Positions 8,927-17,448 of a stretch of DNA of 64,000 nucleotides are shown piece by piece; the stretch's first letter is position 1, and each line of letters starts with the position of its first letter. The notes under the pieces are model-generated. The model was given only the letters and a program-made list of their open reading frames with translations, was not told the DNA's origin and did not search any database. The stretch is from Neorhizobium galegae (GTDB lineage: Bacteria; Pseudomonadota; Alphaproteobacteria; Rhizobiales; Rhizobiaceae), in the NCBI RefSeq assembly GCF_017877135.1, contig NZ_JAGIPH010000001.1:1364001-1428000 (forward strand), read 5' to 3'. The translations under genes and the position numbers were made by a program.

Positions 8927-9037
8927 TCAGTCCCTGCCAGTACATCCGTGGTCAAACACGAAACGGGGTTGGCATTTCGATGGCTTCGGTTCATCACCGC
9001 CGCCTGTGCCTTCATCATCTCCCACGAAGGTAAACAT
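8927..9037 (-). CDS. candidate 36-residue small protein
   Basis: Short reading frame beginning MFTFVGDDEGTGGGDEPKP and ending FVFDHGCTGRD. Its stop codon lies 10 bases before a minus-strand intrinsic terminator, which is the main evidence that it is expressed. The peptide is acidic and Gly-rich with two cysteines. The only Shine-Dalgarno-like sequence (aggaag) is about 15 bases from the ATG; an in-frame GTG further upstream could be the true start. It lies downstream of cspA on the same strand but behind the cspA terminator. No family was recognised, and a non-coding RNA is the alternative. Confidence 0.4.
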   Translation of the reverse strand: MFTFVGDDEGTGGGDEPKPSKCQPRFVFDHGCTGRD

Positions 9038-9127
9038 CGGGTTAAGATATTCACTCTTCCTGATAGACGGCGCGATCACGATCGACCGCCGGCACACACT
9101 CGTCCTGCCGCTTGATCCTGAAATGGG

Positions 9128-9158
9128 AATGGCGCCCCGCGATTGCAAGGGCGCCATT
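9128..9158 (-). terminator. terminator-like hairpin after cspA
   Basis: Perfect 10-bp inverted repeat (aatggcgccc and gggcgccatt) with an 11-base loop, 41 bases after the cspA stop codon. The flank is only moderately T-rich, so termination may be partial. Confidence 0.55.
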
Positions 9159-9198
9159 CGATTTTCGTCTGATTTTAAAGTCAGAAGCCTCTAAAGGC

Positions 9199-9408
9199 TC
9201 AGGCTGCGCGCAGGTTGTCTGCGGACATGCGGCCCGAACGCTTGTCGGAAACCAGTTCGTAGGAGATCTTCTGGCCGTCGTTGAGGCCGGACAGTCCAGC
9301 GCGCTCAACAGCAGAGATGTGGACGAACACGTCCTGTGCGCCGTCATCCGGCTGGATGAAACCAAAACCCTTGGTGGCGTTGAACCATTTTACAGTACCG
9401 GTAGCCAT
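9199..9408 (-). CDS. cspA: cold-shock protein CspA family
   Basis: Cold-shock domain protein of 69 residues, an RNA chaperone that melts secondary structure. The RNP1 motif KGFGFIQ and the RNP2 motif VFVHIS are intact, and the start [17 protein letters not shown] is canonical. A good ribosome site (aaagga) precedes the ATG at 9408; in-frame codons upstream lack conservation. A sigma70-type promoter at 9549-9577 gives a leader of about 130 bases, as is usual for cold-shock genes controlled at the RNA level. Confidence 0.96.
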   Translation of the reverse strand: MATGTVKWFNATKGFGFIQPDDGAQDVFVHISAVERAGLSGLNDGQKISYELVSDKRSGRMSADNLRAA

Positions 9409-9548
9409 TACGATTCCTTTCGTTCGCAACGTTGACTCTGTTCCTCGCCGCGGGCGGCGGGGAACGCGGATTTCGTATTTGAAGAAAGGTCGTCGTCAGC
9501 GCTTTTGACGCTGTAGTGCCACTTGTCAAACAAATATCGATGCGGGTG

Positions 9549-9577
9549 AGGTAGCCCCGGATGGGGCCTTCTGTCAA
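9549..9577 (-). promoter_or_regulatory. sigma70-type promoter of cspA
   Basis: On the minus strand CTTGACA is followed after 17 bases by CTACCT, a good match to the rhizobial consensus CTTGAC-N17-CTATAT. The predicted start leaves a leader of about 130 bases before the cspA ATG. Confidence 0.55.
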
Positions 9578-9669
9578 GGCGGAGATGACATTCCGCGTGC
9601 AGGCACCTTGCCGCACACCCTGCAGGCGGAAGCAAAAAACCTAGACAAATCAACCGGATGAAATGGCAC

Positions 9670-9793
9670 TAAAACGAAAGAAGCCCGGTGCGGGAGGAGG
9701 TGCACCGGGCTTCTAAAACTGACCAGCAACCGGGAGGAGGAGGTGTTGCCAGTCCCATCGTTCGGCGCTGGGAGGAGGAGTGCGCCGTTCGAT
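9670..9793 (-). ncRNA. three-hairpin CCUCCUCCC-loop RNA ('cuckoo' type), copy 1
   Basis: On the minus strand three adjacent stem-loops each show CCUCCUCCC in the loop. Stem 1 is 9782-9793/9757-9768 with a small internal loop. Stem 2 is 9745-9753/9722-9730 and has two G-U pairs that form only in minus-strand RNA. Stem 3 is 9702-9712/9681-9691, an 11-bp perfect stem followed by ctttcgtttt, so it doubles as terminator. A -10-like TATAGT with CTGTTT 17 bases before it lies just upstream. This is the described layout of the cuckoo RNA family: 2-4 hairpins with CCUCCUCCC loops that could pair with Shine-Dalgarno sequences. No DUF1127 gene sits in front of it. Confidence 0.85.
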
Positions 9794-9912
9794 GATTTGA
9801 CTATACAGCGGTCTCGCCCAAAAAACAGCCAGACTTTTGCAGTGCAGCAATGCAAAAACGGCATATCTCGCCGCGTCTTGCGCTTCGGCACCCCCTTGGC
9901 TAGGCTGGCGTC

Positions 9913-10386
9913 ATGAGCCTTACATCCGTCAAGACCTTCTTTGCCACCCACGCGCCCGACATTGCGGTGATCGAAACGGAAGCGAGCTCCGCAACCGTGA
10001 CGCTCGCGGCCGAAGCCCATGGCGTGGATCCCGATCAGATCGCCAAGACCATCTGCCTGCGGGCGGGTGATGCGGTGATTCTCGTCGTTGCGTCAGGCAC
10101 CAGCCGGCTCGACAACCGAAAATTCCGCGACCGATTTTCCGCCAAGCCACGCATGCTGGGTGCCGAAGAGGTGGTGGAGCAGACAAGCCATCCGGTGGGC
10201 GGCGTCTGCCCGTTTGGCCTGCCGCAGCCGCTTGCGGTTTATCTCGACGTGTCGTTGAAACGATACACAGAAGTGGTTCCCGCAGCCGGCGCCATCAACG
10301 CGGCCGTCCGCATTTCGCCGGAGCGCATGGCAGAGCTGGTGTCAGGCGAATGGGTGGATGTCTGCCAAGCGACCGCAAACGCCTGA
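9913..10386 (+). CDS. YbaK/EbsC-type aminoacyl-tRNA deacylase domain protein
   Basis: Stand-alone editing-domain protein of 157 residues in the YbaK/ProX family, which hydrolyses mischarged aminoacyl-tRNAs. Conserved segments are QIAKTICLRAGD with the key Lys, LVVASGTSRLDNRKF, and the GGVCPFGLP loop. It is divergent from the small RNA at 9670-9793. The preferred substrate (Ala- or Cys-tRNAPro, or another) cannot be told from sequence alone. Confidence 0.92.
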   Translation: MSLTSVKTFFATHAPDIAVIETEASSATVTLAAEAHGVDPDQIAKTICLRAGDAVILVVASGTSRLDNRKFRDRFSAKPRMLGAEEVVEQTSHPVGGVCPFGLPQPLAVYLDVSLKRYTEVVPAAGAINAAVRISPERMAELVSGEWVDVCQATANA

Positions 10387-10408
10387 CGCTTTCGGCCCGG
10401 AAAAATAG

Positions 10409-10463
10409 ACCCGGCTTGGCGCCGCCACGCCTTGGAAGGCGAAGGGCGCTGCCGGGTTTTTTG
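10409..10463. terminator. bidirectional intrinsic terminator
   Basis: Outer stem acccggc (10409-10415) with gccgggt (10451-10457) encloses further GC-rich pairing. It is followed by tttttt on the plus strand and by ctattttt on the minus strand, so it can end both the YbaK gene and the convergent gene at 10502-10852. Confidence 0.75.
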
Positions 10464-10501
10464 TCTTGCTGAAGCGCTGCGATGATCAGCGCCGGAGACT
10501 A

Positions 10502-10852
10502 TCAGGAATAGTAGCGACGATACCAGGCCTGCTTCTGTTCGAAGGAGGTCGATGCCACCAGATAGCCGATGGCAAAGCCGATGCCGCCCACCAGCGTCAT
10601 CAGGGTCGTGGCGGTGGCCGGATGCTGGCGGATGGCGCCGGCGACCGAGCTTGCCTCGTCCTGCACGTAGGCGGCAGCGCTGCCGGCGCTGCGTGCGACG
10701 CTTTCATAGGCCTCGCCGCTGAATTCGGTCAGCTTTTCGCGGATGCTGGCGATCTCGGCGCGCAGCGCGGAAATCTCCGAGCGCACGGCAGCATTTGCAT
10801 CTTCGCCGGCACGCTGCTGTGCAATGCCCATGCCTGTTTCGGGGTTTTCCAT
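10502..10852 (-). CDS. DUF883/YqjD-like C-tail-anchored membrane protein
   Basis: Protein of 116 residues with the layout of the DUF883 (ElaB/YqjD) family: a helical soluble part (ISALRAEIASIREKLTEFSG, then an Ala/Ser-rich helix) and one C-terminal membrane segment (TLMTLVGGIGFAIGYLVAS) ending in a short basic tail. Relatives bind stationary-phase ribosomes at the membrane or respond to stress; that role is only inferred here. The ATG at 10852 has a clear aaggag site in front, and the longer open frame upstream lacks a better start. Confidence 0.8.
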   Translation of the reverse strand: MENPETGMGIAQQRAGEDANAAVRSEISALRAEIASIREKLTEFSGEAYESVARSAGSAAAYVQDEASSVAGAIRQHPATATTLMTLVGGIGFAIGYLVASTSFEQKQAWYRRYYS

Positions 10853-11056
10853 GCGGATCTCCTTGGCTGGCGGCCCGTCAATCAGGCCGATGATGGTCAG
10901 GAGCCGGGTCAACTTGCGAAGCGCCGATAGGTTCCAGGCGTTTTTAAGCGCAGGGAAACCGCTGAAACAGGTGGGTGCAACGGGGGACGAGCCCAATCTG
11001 TAACCCGCGCAGGGCGACCGGGATTTGAGGATAAGCGTGCGATCAGCACCCTTGGT

Positions 11057-11269
11057 TCAGCGTCCTTGGGCAAGCGCTTCGGCAAGCGAGGCCAGCGCCT
11101 CTTTCTCGCTCATGCCCTTCTGCAGGGAGTTGACCAGGATCAGCGCCAGGGCCTCGCCATCGGGGCTTGCCTTGCTGATCTGGTGCTGCGCGCAGGCGGC
11201 ATCGAAAACCTGCTGAAGCAAGCTCAGCTGGTCGGGATGGACAGGGCGTCTAACAACCGGTGCGCGCAT
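11057..11269 (-). CDS. small unrecognised protein
   Basis: Protein of 70 residues starting MRAPVVRRPVHPDQ, with helical segments LSLLQQVFDAACAQH and EALALILVNSLQKGMSEKEA. No domain was recognised. The ATG at 11269 has an excellent ribosome site (aaaggagg, 5 bases away); a TTG one codon upstream is less likely. Codon use fits the genome. It could form an operon with the DUF883-like gene 204 bases downstream, but that gap is long. Confidence 0.7.
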   Translation of the reverse strand: MRAPVVRRPVHPDQLSLLQQVFDAACAQHQISKASPDGEALALILVNSLQKGMSEKEALASLAEALAQGR

Positions 11270-11802
11270 CAAAACCTCCTTTTGTGGCAGCCGCAGCGCC
11301 TTTATCTCGCATCCATTCCTTGAGTGTGTTCATCAACGGCGCTGGCGTTGCGTCCGTTGGACGAATGCTCCCGGACATCCGGCTTCCCTCTTGCCGAATA
11401 TCCCGTGTTCCCGCCGGTCTACCGCCCATTATAGAAGGACGCAGAAGGTTGGATTTCTCAAGTTGTATGTCACTTCTCCGAAATGGCAACTCTCATTATT
11501 GGTAGGTAAGTTAGTATATCTTCATCTTGGCATCTTTTGGACCATCGGCCTTGCGACGCCGATATTTTTGATCTGGCGGGCGGTGGCGGGCATCACGGAT
11601 GCCCGTGCGACAGGACTGCAGCCGCCCTTCCTTAACCTCCCCTTAAATCGCCGCATTTAAGGTGCAGCGAGCGTCTCTGGACCGGTTGCATCCGTGCCGG
11701 GTCAGCCTTGAGATCCATTTCCGCCTTCAAGTGAGATCGTGCTGCCCTTCGCTTCAGGATCACGGGTCGCATGCACGCAGATGGGGAGCACAGCCTCAAT
11801 TC
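11270..11802. other. gene-free stretch before the PBP gene
   Basis: No supported gene. The left half is the upstream region of the small gene at 11057-11269. The right half holds a CtrA-type box at 11632-11646 and an 8-bp dyad (ccttaaat/atttaagg) at 11641-11662. A hydrophobic open frame around 11500-11660 has no usable start codon. Confidence 0.5.
11632..11646. promoter_or_regulatory. CtrA-type binding box TTAA-N7-TTAA
   Basis: ttaacctccccttaa matches the consensus TTAA-N7-TTAA of the alphaproteobacterial cell-cycle regulator CtrA exactly. A third TTAA lies at 11657-11660. The box is about 157 bases before the start of a cell-wall synthase gene. Confidence 0.5.
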
Positions 11803-14127
11803 ATGGCATCGTGGAAGAAATCGCGCCACCGCGTCGACCCATCGTTTGACGAAGACGAGACCGAAGATGACGTGCACATCGATGCCGACGAGCGGATCAT
11901 AGGCAACGGCTCGCGAAAACCTGCGCAAAAACCTCCCGCCAGACAGGAACGCAGCGGGCGGAAGAAACGCCGGGACGAGCCGCGCCGCGGTCTCTTCGGC
12001 ACGCTGCGCGCACTCATCTACTGGTGCATCGTCCTTGGCATCTGGGGCGCCATCGGGGTTGGCGGGCTGGTGGTCTATTATGCCGCGCAGATGCCGAGCG
12101 CCGGCTCCTGGGCCATTCCCGACCGCCCGCCCAATGTGAAGATCACCGCCCTTGACGGCACCCTGATTGCCAATCGCGGCGTGACCGGCGGCGAGGCGCT
12201 GGCGCTTGAGGAAATGTCGCCCTTCCTTCCCCAGGCGGTGATGGCGATCGAAGACCGGCGCTTCTATTCCCATTTCGGCGTCGACCCGCTCGGCCTGGCG
12301 CGTGCCTTCGTCAACAATCTCACCGGCCAGAGCATCCAGGGCGGCTCGACGCTCACCCAGCAGCTGGCCAAGAACCTGTTCCTCTCGCCCGACCGCACGT
12401 TCGAGCGCAAGATCCAGGAAGTGATGCTCGCCTTCTGGCTGGAGCACAAGTTCACCAAGGACCAGATCCTGGCGATGTATCTCAACCGCATGTTCTTCGG
12501 CTCCAGTGCGTACGGGGTGGAAGCGGCTTCGCGGCGCTATTTCAACAAGTCGGCGCGCGATGTGAGCCTCGGCGAAGCAGCCCTTCTGGCGGGCCTCCTG
12601 AAGGCGCCGACGCGGCTGTCGCCGGCGCGCGACCCGCAGGCCGCCGAGGCGCGGGCGCAAGTCGTGCTCGGCGCGATGCGCGAAGAGGGCTATATTACCG
12701 AGGAAGAGGCAAAGACGGCCATGTCGCAGCCGCCGACCAAGGCGCGCAGCTACTGGTCCGGTGCCGAGCATTATGCCGCCGATACGGTGATGGACGAGGT
12801 GAAAACGCTGATTGGTGAGGTGAAGACCGATATCACGGTGGAAACCACCCTCGACATGCGGCTGGAAAAGGACGCCGAGAAGGCCCTGGACGACCTGTTG
12901 GCAAGCGATGGCGGCAAGCTCAACGCCTCGCAGGCAGCGCTCGTCTCGGTGGATGCGACCGGTGCGGTGCGCGCGCTGGTCGGCGGGCGGGATTATGCCG
13001 CAAGCCAGTTCAACCGCGCCGTACGCGCCAAGCGCCAGCCGGGCTCCGCCTTCAAGCCCTTCGTCTATACCACCGCGCTCGAAGCAGGCTTTACCCCGGA
13101 TACCGTCATGACCGACGGGCCGGTGAAGATTGGCAACTGGACGCCGGAAAATTATGACCAGAAGTATCGCGGCAATGTCACGCTTGCGACGGCGCTTGCC
13201 AATTCGCTGAACACCATTGCCGCCCAGCTCGTCATGCAGGTGGGGCCGGAGAAGGTGGTCAGCACGGCGCATCGGCTGGGCATCGAATCGGAACTTCAGC
13301 CCAATGCCTCGATTGCGCTCGGAACATCGGAAGTCTCGCTGCTGGAGCTGACATCCGCCTATGCGCCCTTCATGAATGGCGGCTTCAAGGCAACGCCGCA
13401 CACCGTCACCCGCATCCTCGATGCCGATGGCAAGGTGTTGTACGAGGCCGATTACTCCAATCCGCCGAAAGTGTTGAGCGATACGGTGGTGGCCACCATG
13501 AACGGCATGCTGAACCGGGTGATGGTAGAGGGCACCGGCAAGGCGGCACGGCTTGCCAACTGGGAGGCCGCCGGAAAATCCGGCACGACGCAATCATTCC
13601 GCGACGCCCTGTTTGTCGGATATACCAGCACGCTGACCACCGGCGTCTGGTTCGGCAATGACGACGGCACCTCGATGAAGAAGGTGACCGGCGGCGGCCT
13701 TCCGGCGCGCGCCTGGAAAAACTATATGACGGCCGCGCTCAAAGGATATCGCCCGACGCCGCTTTACGGTGTCGGCATTCAGCCAGCCCTGCCGCAGGCG
13801 CCGGACTCCGGTTCCTTGTCGATCGGCGACATCATTTCCGGCGTTCTGCCGGGCCAGGCCAGCAAGGACGCCTATCCGCCGGCACCTGCAGCGCCCGCCG
13901 CGCAAAATCGCCCCTTGCCGCCTGTTGACCGCAGCGAAAGGCCGGCGCTTCCCGCCTCCCCGGACGAGCCGGTGCGGGACTACCGCCAATACCGCGGCCC
14001 CTTCGATCAACCGGTGCCGCCGGGCGATGTGGGAGAAGGGCCGGTACCACCGGGTGACGTCGGCGGCGGCAGGCATGAGGCAAGGCCGCACCAGACGACA
14101 CTTTTCGACCTCATCATGGGGCAGTAA
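11803..14127 (+). CDS. bifunctional penicillin-binding protein, class A (PBP1 type)
   Basis: Peptidoglycan synthase of 774 residues. An acidic and basic cytoplasmic tail (1-69) precedes one membrane segment near 70-92. The glycosyltransferase-51 domain follows with EDRRFYSHFG near 149 and GGSTLTQQLAKNLFLS. The transpeptidase domain has SAFK (catalytic Ser near 415), SLN near 468 and KSGT near 591, so both activities look intact. The C-terminus is a Pro-rich low-complexity tail. The ATG at 11803 begins a charged tail typical of this family; the open frame runs further upstream without signal. A CtrA-type box upstream suggests cell-cycle control. Confidence 0.95.
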   Translation: MASWKKSRHRVDPSFDEDETEDDVHIDADERIIGNGSRKPAQKPPARQERSGRKKRRDEPRRGLFGTLRALIYWCIVLGIWGAIGVGGLVVYYAAQMPSAGSWAIPDRPPNVKITALDGTLIANRGVTGGEALALEEMSPFLPQAVMAIEDRRFYSHFGVDPLGLARAFVNNLTGQSIQGGSTLTQQLAKNLFLSPDRTFERKIQEVMLAFWLEHKFTKDQILAMYLNRMFFGSSAYGVEAASRRYFNKSARDVSLGEAALLAGLLKAPTRLSPARDPQAAEARAQVVLGAMREEGYITEEEAKTAMSQPPTKARSYWSGAEHYAADTVMDEVKTLIGEVKTDITVETTLDMRLEKDAEKALDDLLASDGGKLNASQAALVSVDATGAVRALVGGRDYAASQFNRAVRAKRQPGSAFKPFVYTTALEAGFTPDTVMTDGPVKIGNWTPENYDQKYRGNVTLATALANSLNTIAAQLVMQVGPEKVVSTAHRLGIESELQPNASIALGTSEVSLLELTSAYAPFMNGGFKATPHTVTRILDADGKVLYEADYSNPPKVLSDTVVATMNGMLNRVMVEGTGKAARLANWEAAGKSGTTQSFRDALFVGYTSTLTTGVWFGNDDGTSMKKVTGGGLPARAWKNYMTAALKGYRPTPLYGVGIQPALPQAPDSGSLSIGDIISGVLPGQASKDAYPPAPAAPAAQNRPLPPVDRSERPALPASPDEPVRDYRQYRGPFDQPVPPGDVGEGPVPPGDVGGGRHEARPHQTTLFDLIMGQ

Positions 14128-14189
14128 CCCGTCTTCGACTGCCCGCATCAACGACTTGTTTTTTTGCTGATCTGCACGGTGTTTCCCGC

Positions 14190-14218
14190 CTTGCAGTCGG
14201 AAAAACCGGTCCTTATAT
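14190..14218 (+). promoter_or_regulatory. heat-shock (RpoH-type) promoter of dnaK
   Basis: CTTG at 14190 and CCTTATAT at 14211, separated by 17 bases, match the alphaproteobacterial sigma32 consensus CTTG-N17-CCATNT. The expected leader is about 100 bases. No CIRCE palindrome was seen here. Confidence 0.65.
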
Positions 14219-14325
14219 ACGCCGCATGACAGCAGACCACTGCTGAAAAGTTATCCCAGTCGAGGAACTGTCAGCGGAATGCCTTTGAGGGGGTTCCGAC
14301 GGTTCGCTTAAAGGAGAGAGAAGAA

Positions 14326-16230
14326 ATGGCAAAAGTAATTGGCATCGACCTTGGCACAACCAATTCCTGCGTCGCCGTCATGGACGGCAAGGACGCAAAG
14401 GTAATCGAGAATGCCGAAGGCGCGCGCACGACGCCCTCCATGGTTGCCTTCTCGGATGACGGCGAGCGTCTGGTTGGCCAGCCGGCGAAGCGCCAGGCAG
14501 TCACCAACCCGACCAACACGCTGTTTGCCGTCAAGCGCCTGATCGGCCGCCGCTACGAAGACCCGACGGTTGAAAAGGACAAGGGCCTGGTTCCCTTCGA
14601 AATTTCGCGCGGCGACAACGGCGATGCCTGGGTCACCGCCAACGGCAAGGGCTACTCCCCGTCGCAGATCTCCGCCATGATCCTTCAGAAGATGAAGGAA
14701 ACGGCGGAAGCCTATCTCGGCGAAAAGGTCGAAAAGGCCGTCATCACGGTTCCCGCCTACTTCAACGACGCCCAGCGCCAGGCCACCAAGGATGCCGGTC
14801 GCATTGCAGGCCTTGAAGTTCTGCGCATCATCAACGAGCCGACGGCTGCGGCCCTCGCCTATGGCCTCGACAAGAAGGACGGCAAGACCATTGCCGTTTA
14901 CGACCTTGGCGGCGGTACCTTCGACATTTCTGTTCTGGAAATCGGCGACGGCGTCTTCGAAGTGAAGTCGACGAACGGCGACACCTTCCTCGGCGGCGAA
15001 GATTTTGACATGCGCCTCGTCGAATATCTGGCCGGCGAATTCAAGAAGGACCAGGGCATCGACCTGAAGGGCGACAAGCTGGCCCTGCAGCGCCTGAAGG
15101 AAGCAGCCGAAAAGGCAAAGATCGAGCTGTCCTCGTCGCAGCAGACGGAAATCAACCTGCCCTTCATCACGGCAGACGCTTCCGGCCCGAAGCACCTGAC
15201 GATGAAGCTGACCCGCGCCAAGTTCGAAAGCCTGGTCGACGATCTCGTCCAGCGCACCATCGCACCGTGCAAGGCAGCCTTGAAGGATGCCGGCGTAACG
15301 CCTGCTGAAATTGACGAAGTCGTTCTGGTCGGCGGCATGAGCCGCATGCCGAAGGTCCAGGAAGTCGTCAAGCAGCTGTTCGGCAAGGAGCCGCACAAGG
15401 GTGTGAACCCGGACGAAGTCGTGGCTCTTGGCGCTGCCATTCAGGCCGGCGTTCTGCAGGGCGACGTCAAGGACGTTCTGCTGCTCGACGTGACCCCGCT
15501 GTCGCTCGGCATCGAAACGCTGGGTGGCGTGTTCACCCGTCTGATCGACCGCAACACGACGATCCCGACGAAGAAGAGCCAGGTCTTCTCGACCGCTGAC
15601 GACAACCAGCAGGCCGTGACGATCCGCGTTTCCCAGGGTGAACGTGAAATGGCCGCCGACAACAAGCTGCTCGGTCAGTTCGACCTGGTCGGCCTGCCGC
15701 CGGCACCGCGTGGCATGCCGCAGATCGAAGTCACCTTCGATATCGACGCCAACGGCATCGTTCAGGTTTCGGCCAAGGACAAGGGCACCGGCAAGGAACA
15801 GCAGATCCGCATCCAGGCCTCCGGTGGCCTCTCCGACGCCGACATCGAGAAGATGGTGAAGGACGCCGAAGCCAATGCCGAGACCGACAAGAAGCGCCGC
15901 GCGGTCGTTGAAGCCAAGAACCAGGCCGAAAGCCTTGTTCACTCCACCGAAAAGTCGCTGCAGGAATATGGCGACAAGGTATCCGAGGCCGACCGCAAGG
16001 CGATCGAGGATGCGATTGCTGCCCTGAAGGCTGCAACGGAAGCGTCCGAGCCGGAGGCAGAGGACATCACGGCCAAGACCCAGACGCTGATGGAAACCTC
16101 CATGAAGCTCGGCCAGGCGATCTACGAGGCCCAGCAGAAGGCGGAAGCCGGTGCTGAAGGCGGCAAGCATGAAGACGGCGTCGTCGATGCCGACTACGAG
16201 GAAATCAAGGACGACAAGAAGTCGGCCTGA
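14326..16230 (+). CDS. dnaK: chaperone protein DnaK (Hsp70)
   Basis: Hsp70 chaperone of 634 residues that holds and refolds client proteins with DnaJ and GrpE. The ATPase domain has [13 protein letters not shown] at its start, [14 protein letters not shown], and [13 protein letters not shown]. The interdomain linker and substrate domain follow ([19 protein letters not shown]). The lid ends in an acidic tail, [11 protein letters not shown] strong ribosome site (aaaggagagaag) precedes the ATG, and a heat-shock promoter lies about 110 bases upstream. dnaJ follows after 81 bases. Confidence 0.99.
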   Translation: MAKVIGIDLGTTNSCVAVMDGKDAKVIENAEGARTTPSMVAFSDDGERLVGQPAKRQAVTNPTNTLFAVKRLIGRRYEDPTVEKDKGLVPFEISRGDNGDAWVTANGKGYSPSQISAMILQKMKETAEAYLGEKVEKAVITVPAYFNDAQRQATKDAGRIAGLEVLRIINEPTAAALAYGLDKKDGKTIAVYDLGGGTFDISVLEIGDGVFEVKSTNGDTFLGGEDFDMRLVEYLAGEFKKDQGIDLKGDKLALQRLKEAAEKAKIELSSSQQTEINLPFITADASGPKHLTMKLTRAKFESLVDDLVQRTIAPCKAALKDAGVTPAEIDEVVLVGGMSRMPKVQEVVKQLFGKEPHKGVNPDEVVALGAAIQAGVLQGDVKDVLLLDVTPLSLGIETLGGVFTRLIDRNTTIPTKKSQVFSTADDNQQAVTIRVSQGEREMAADNKLLGQFDLVGLPPAPRGMPQIEVTFDIDANGIVQVSAKDKGTGKEQQIRIQASGGLSDADIEKMVKDAEANAETDKKRRAVVEAKNQAESLVHSTEKSLQEYGDKVSEADRKAIEDAIAALKAATEASEPEAEDITAKTQTLMETSMKLGQAIYEAQQKAEAGAEGGKHEDGVVDADYEEIKDDKKSA

Positions 16231-16264
16231 CGTTTGACTGCTTAATCTGTAATCGCGTAGACAT

Positions 16265-16286
16265 CCGGCTGCCCCTGTGCAGCCGG
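16265..16286 (+). promoter_or_regulatory. hairpin between dnaK and dnaJ
   Basis: Perfect 8-bp stem (ccggctgc/gcagccgg) with a 6-base loop in the 81-base gap, not followed by a T-tract. It probably tunes relative dnaK and dnaJ levels by processing or partial termination. Confidence 0.45.
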
Positions 16287-16311
16287 ACCCCTTTCGGGAG
16301 CCGTTACCTCC

Positions 16312-17448
16312 ATGGCAAAAGCTGACTTTTACGAAACGCTGGGTGTCGGCCGCACCGCTGACGAGAAGGAGCTGAAAAGCGCCTTCCGCAAGCTTGCGAT
16401 GAAATATCATCCCGACAAGAACCCTGGCGACGCTGAATCCGAGAAGAAATTCAAGGAAATCAACGAGGCTTACGAGACGCTCAAGGACCCGCAGAAGCGG
16501 GCGGCCTATGACCGGTTCGGCCATGCGGCCTTCGAGCAGGGCGGCATGGGTGGCGGTGGCGGCATGGGCGGCGGCTTTGCCGGCGGTGGCGGTTTCTCCG
16601 ACATTTTCGAAGACATCTTTGGCGAAATGATGGGTGGCGGCCGTGCACGGCGCTCGTCCGGCGGGCGCGAACGCGGCGCCGACCTTCGCTACAACATGGA
16701 AATTTCACTGGAAGAGGCCTATTCCGGCAAGACCGCGCAGATCCGTGTGCCGACCGCCGTGACCTGCGATGTCTGCACAGGCTCGGGCGCCAAGCCCGGC
16801 ACGCAGCCGAAGACCTGCGGCACCTGCCAGGGCTCCGGCCGGGTTCGCGCCAGCCAGGGCTTCTTCTCGGTCGAGCGCACCTGTCCGACCTGCCACGGCC
16901 GTGGCCAGATCATTCCGGACCCTTGCGTGAAGTGCAACGGCCAGGGCCGCATCACCGAGGAACGGGCGCTTTCCGTCAACATTCCCTCGGGCATCGAGGA
17001 CGGCACGCGCATCCGCCTGCAGGGCGAAGGCGAAGCCGGCGCGCGCGGCGGACCAGCCGGGGACCTCTACATTTTTCTGTCGGTCAAGCCGCATGAGTTC
17101 TTTCAGCGCGACGGGGCGGACCTCTACTGCGCCGTGCCGATTTCCATGACGACGGCAGCGCTGGGCGGCACGTTCGACGTGACCACGCTCGACGGTACGA
17201 AATCGCGCGTCTCGGTTCCGGAAGGCACCCAGCCGGGCAAGCAGTTCCGGCTGAAGGGCAAGGGCATGCCGGTTCTGCGCTCCTCGCAGACGGGGGATCT
17301 CTATATCCAGATCCAGATCGAAACCCCGCAGAAGCTGACCAAGCGCCAGCGCGAACTGCTGCAGGAGTTCGAGGAAATCTCGTCCAAGGACAACAACCCG
17401 GAATCCACCGGCTTCTTCGCCCGCATGAAAGAATTTTTTGAGGGGTGA
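16312..17448 (+). CDS. dnaJ: chaperone protein DnaJ (Hsp40)
   Basis: Type I DnaJ of 378 residues, the co-chaperone that stimulates DnaK ATPase. The J domain has the HPD motif in [10 protein letters not shown] near residue 33. A Gly/Phe-rich stretch follows near 80-115. Four zinc-binding repeats are [24 protein letters not shown] and CVKCNGQG. The C-terminal substrate domain ends with a standard helix. All key residues are present. Tandem palindromic repeats begin at its last base. Confidence 0.99.
   Translation: MAKADFYETLGVGRTADEKELKSAFRKLAMKYHPDKNPGDAESEKKFKEINEAYETLKDPQKRAAYDRFGHAAFEQGGMGGGGGMGGGFAGGGGFSDIFEDIFGEMMGGGRARRSSGGRERGADLRYNMEISLEEAYSGKTAQIRVPTAVTCDVCTGSGAKPGTQPKTCGTCQGSGRVRASQGFFSVERTCPTCHGRGQIIPDPCVKCNGQGRITEERALSVNIPSGIEDGTRIRLQGEGEAGARGGPAGDLYIFLSVKPHEFFQRDGADLYCAVPISMTTAALGGTFDVTTLDGTKSRVSVPEGTQPGKQFRLKGKGMPVLRSSQTGDLYIQIQIETPQKLTKRQRELLQEFEEISSKDNNPESTGFFARMKEFFEG

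Noticed and set aside
8850..9194. 114-codon plus-strand frame after the peptidase gene
   Set aside because: It crosses two terminators of minus-strand genes and has no ribosome site or domain.
9681..9793. Regularly spaced GGGAGGAGG repeats as a CRISPR-like array
   Set aside because: Only three units, each inside its own stem-loop with unrelated stems, and the last ends in a T-run; a structured RNA explains it fully.
11391..11660. Frame with a hydrophobic stretch before the PBP gene
   Set aside because: No ATG, GTG or TTG with a ribosome site in front of the hydrophobic part; it overlaps the CtrA-type box.
11632..13593. 653-codon minus-strand frame opposite the PBP gene
   Set aside because: Composition is His/Arg-rich antisense sequence, while all PBP motifs are on the plus strand.
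14308..16524. 738-codon minus-strand frame opposite dnaK
   Set aside because: Antisense of dnaK is well known to stay open in GC-rich genomes; no independent support.
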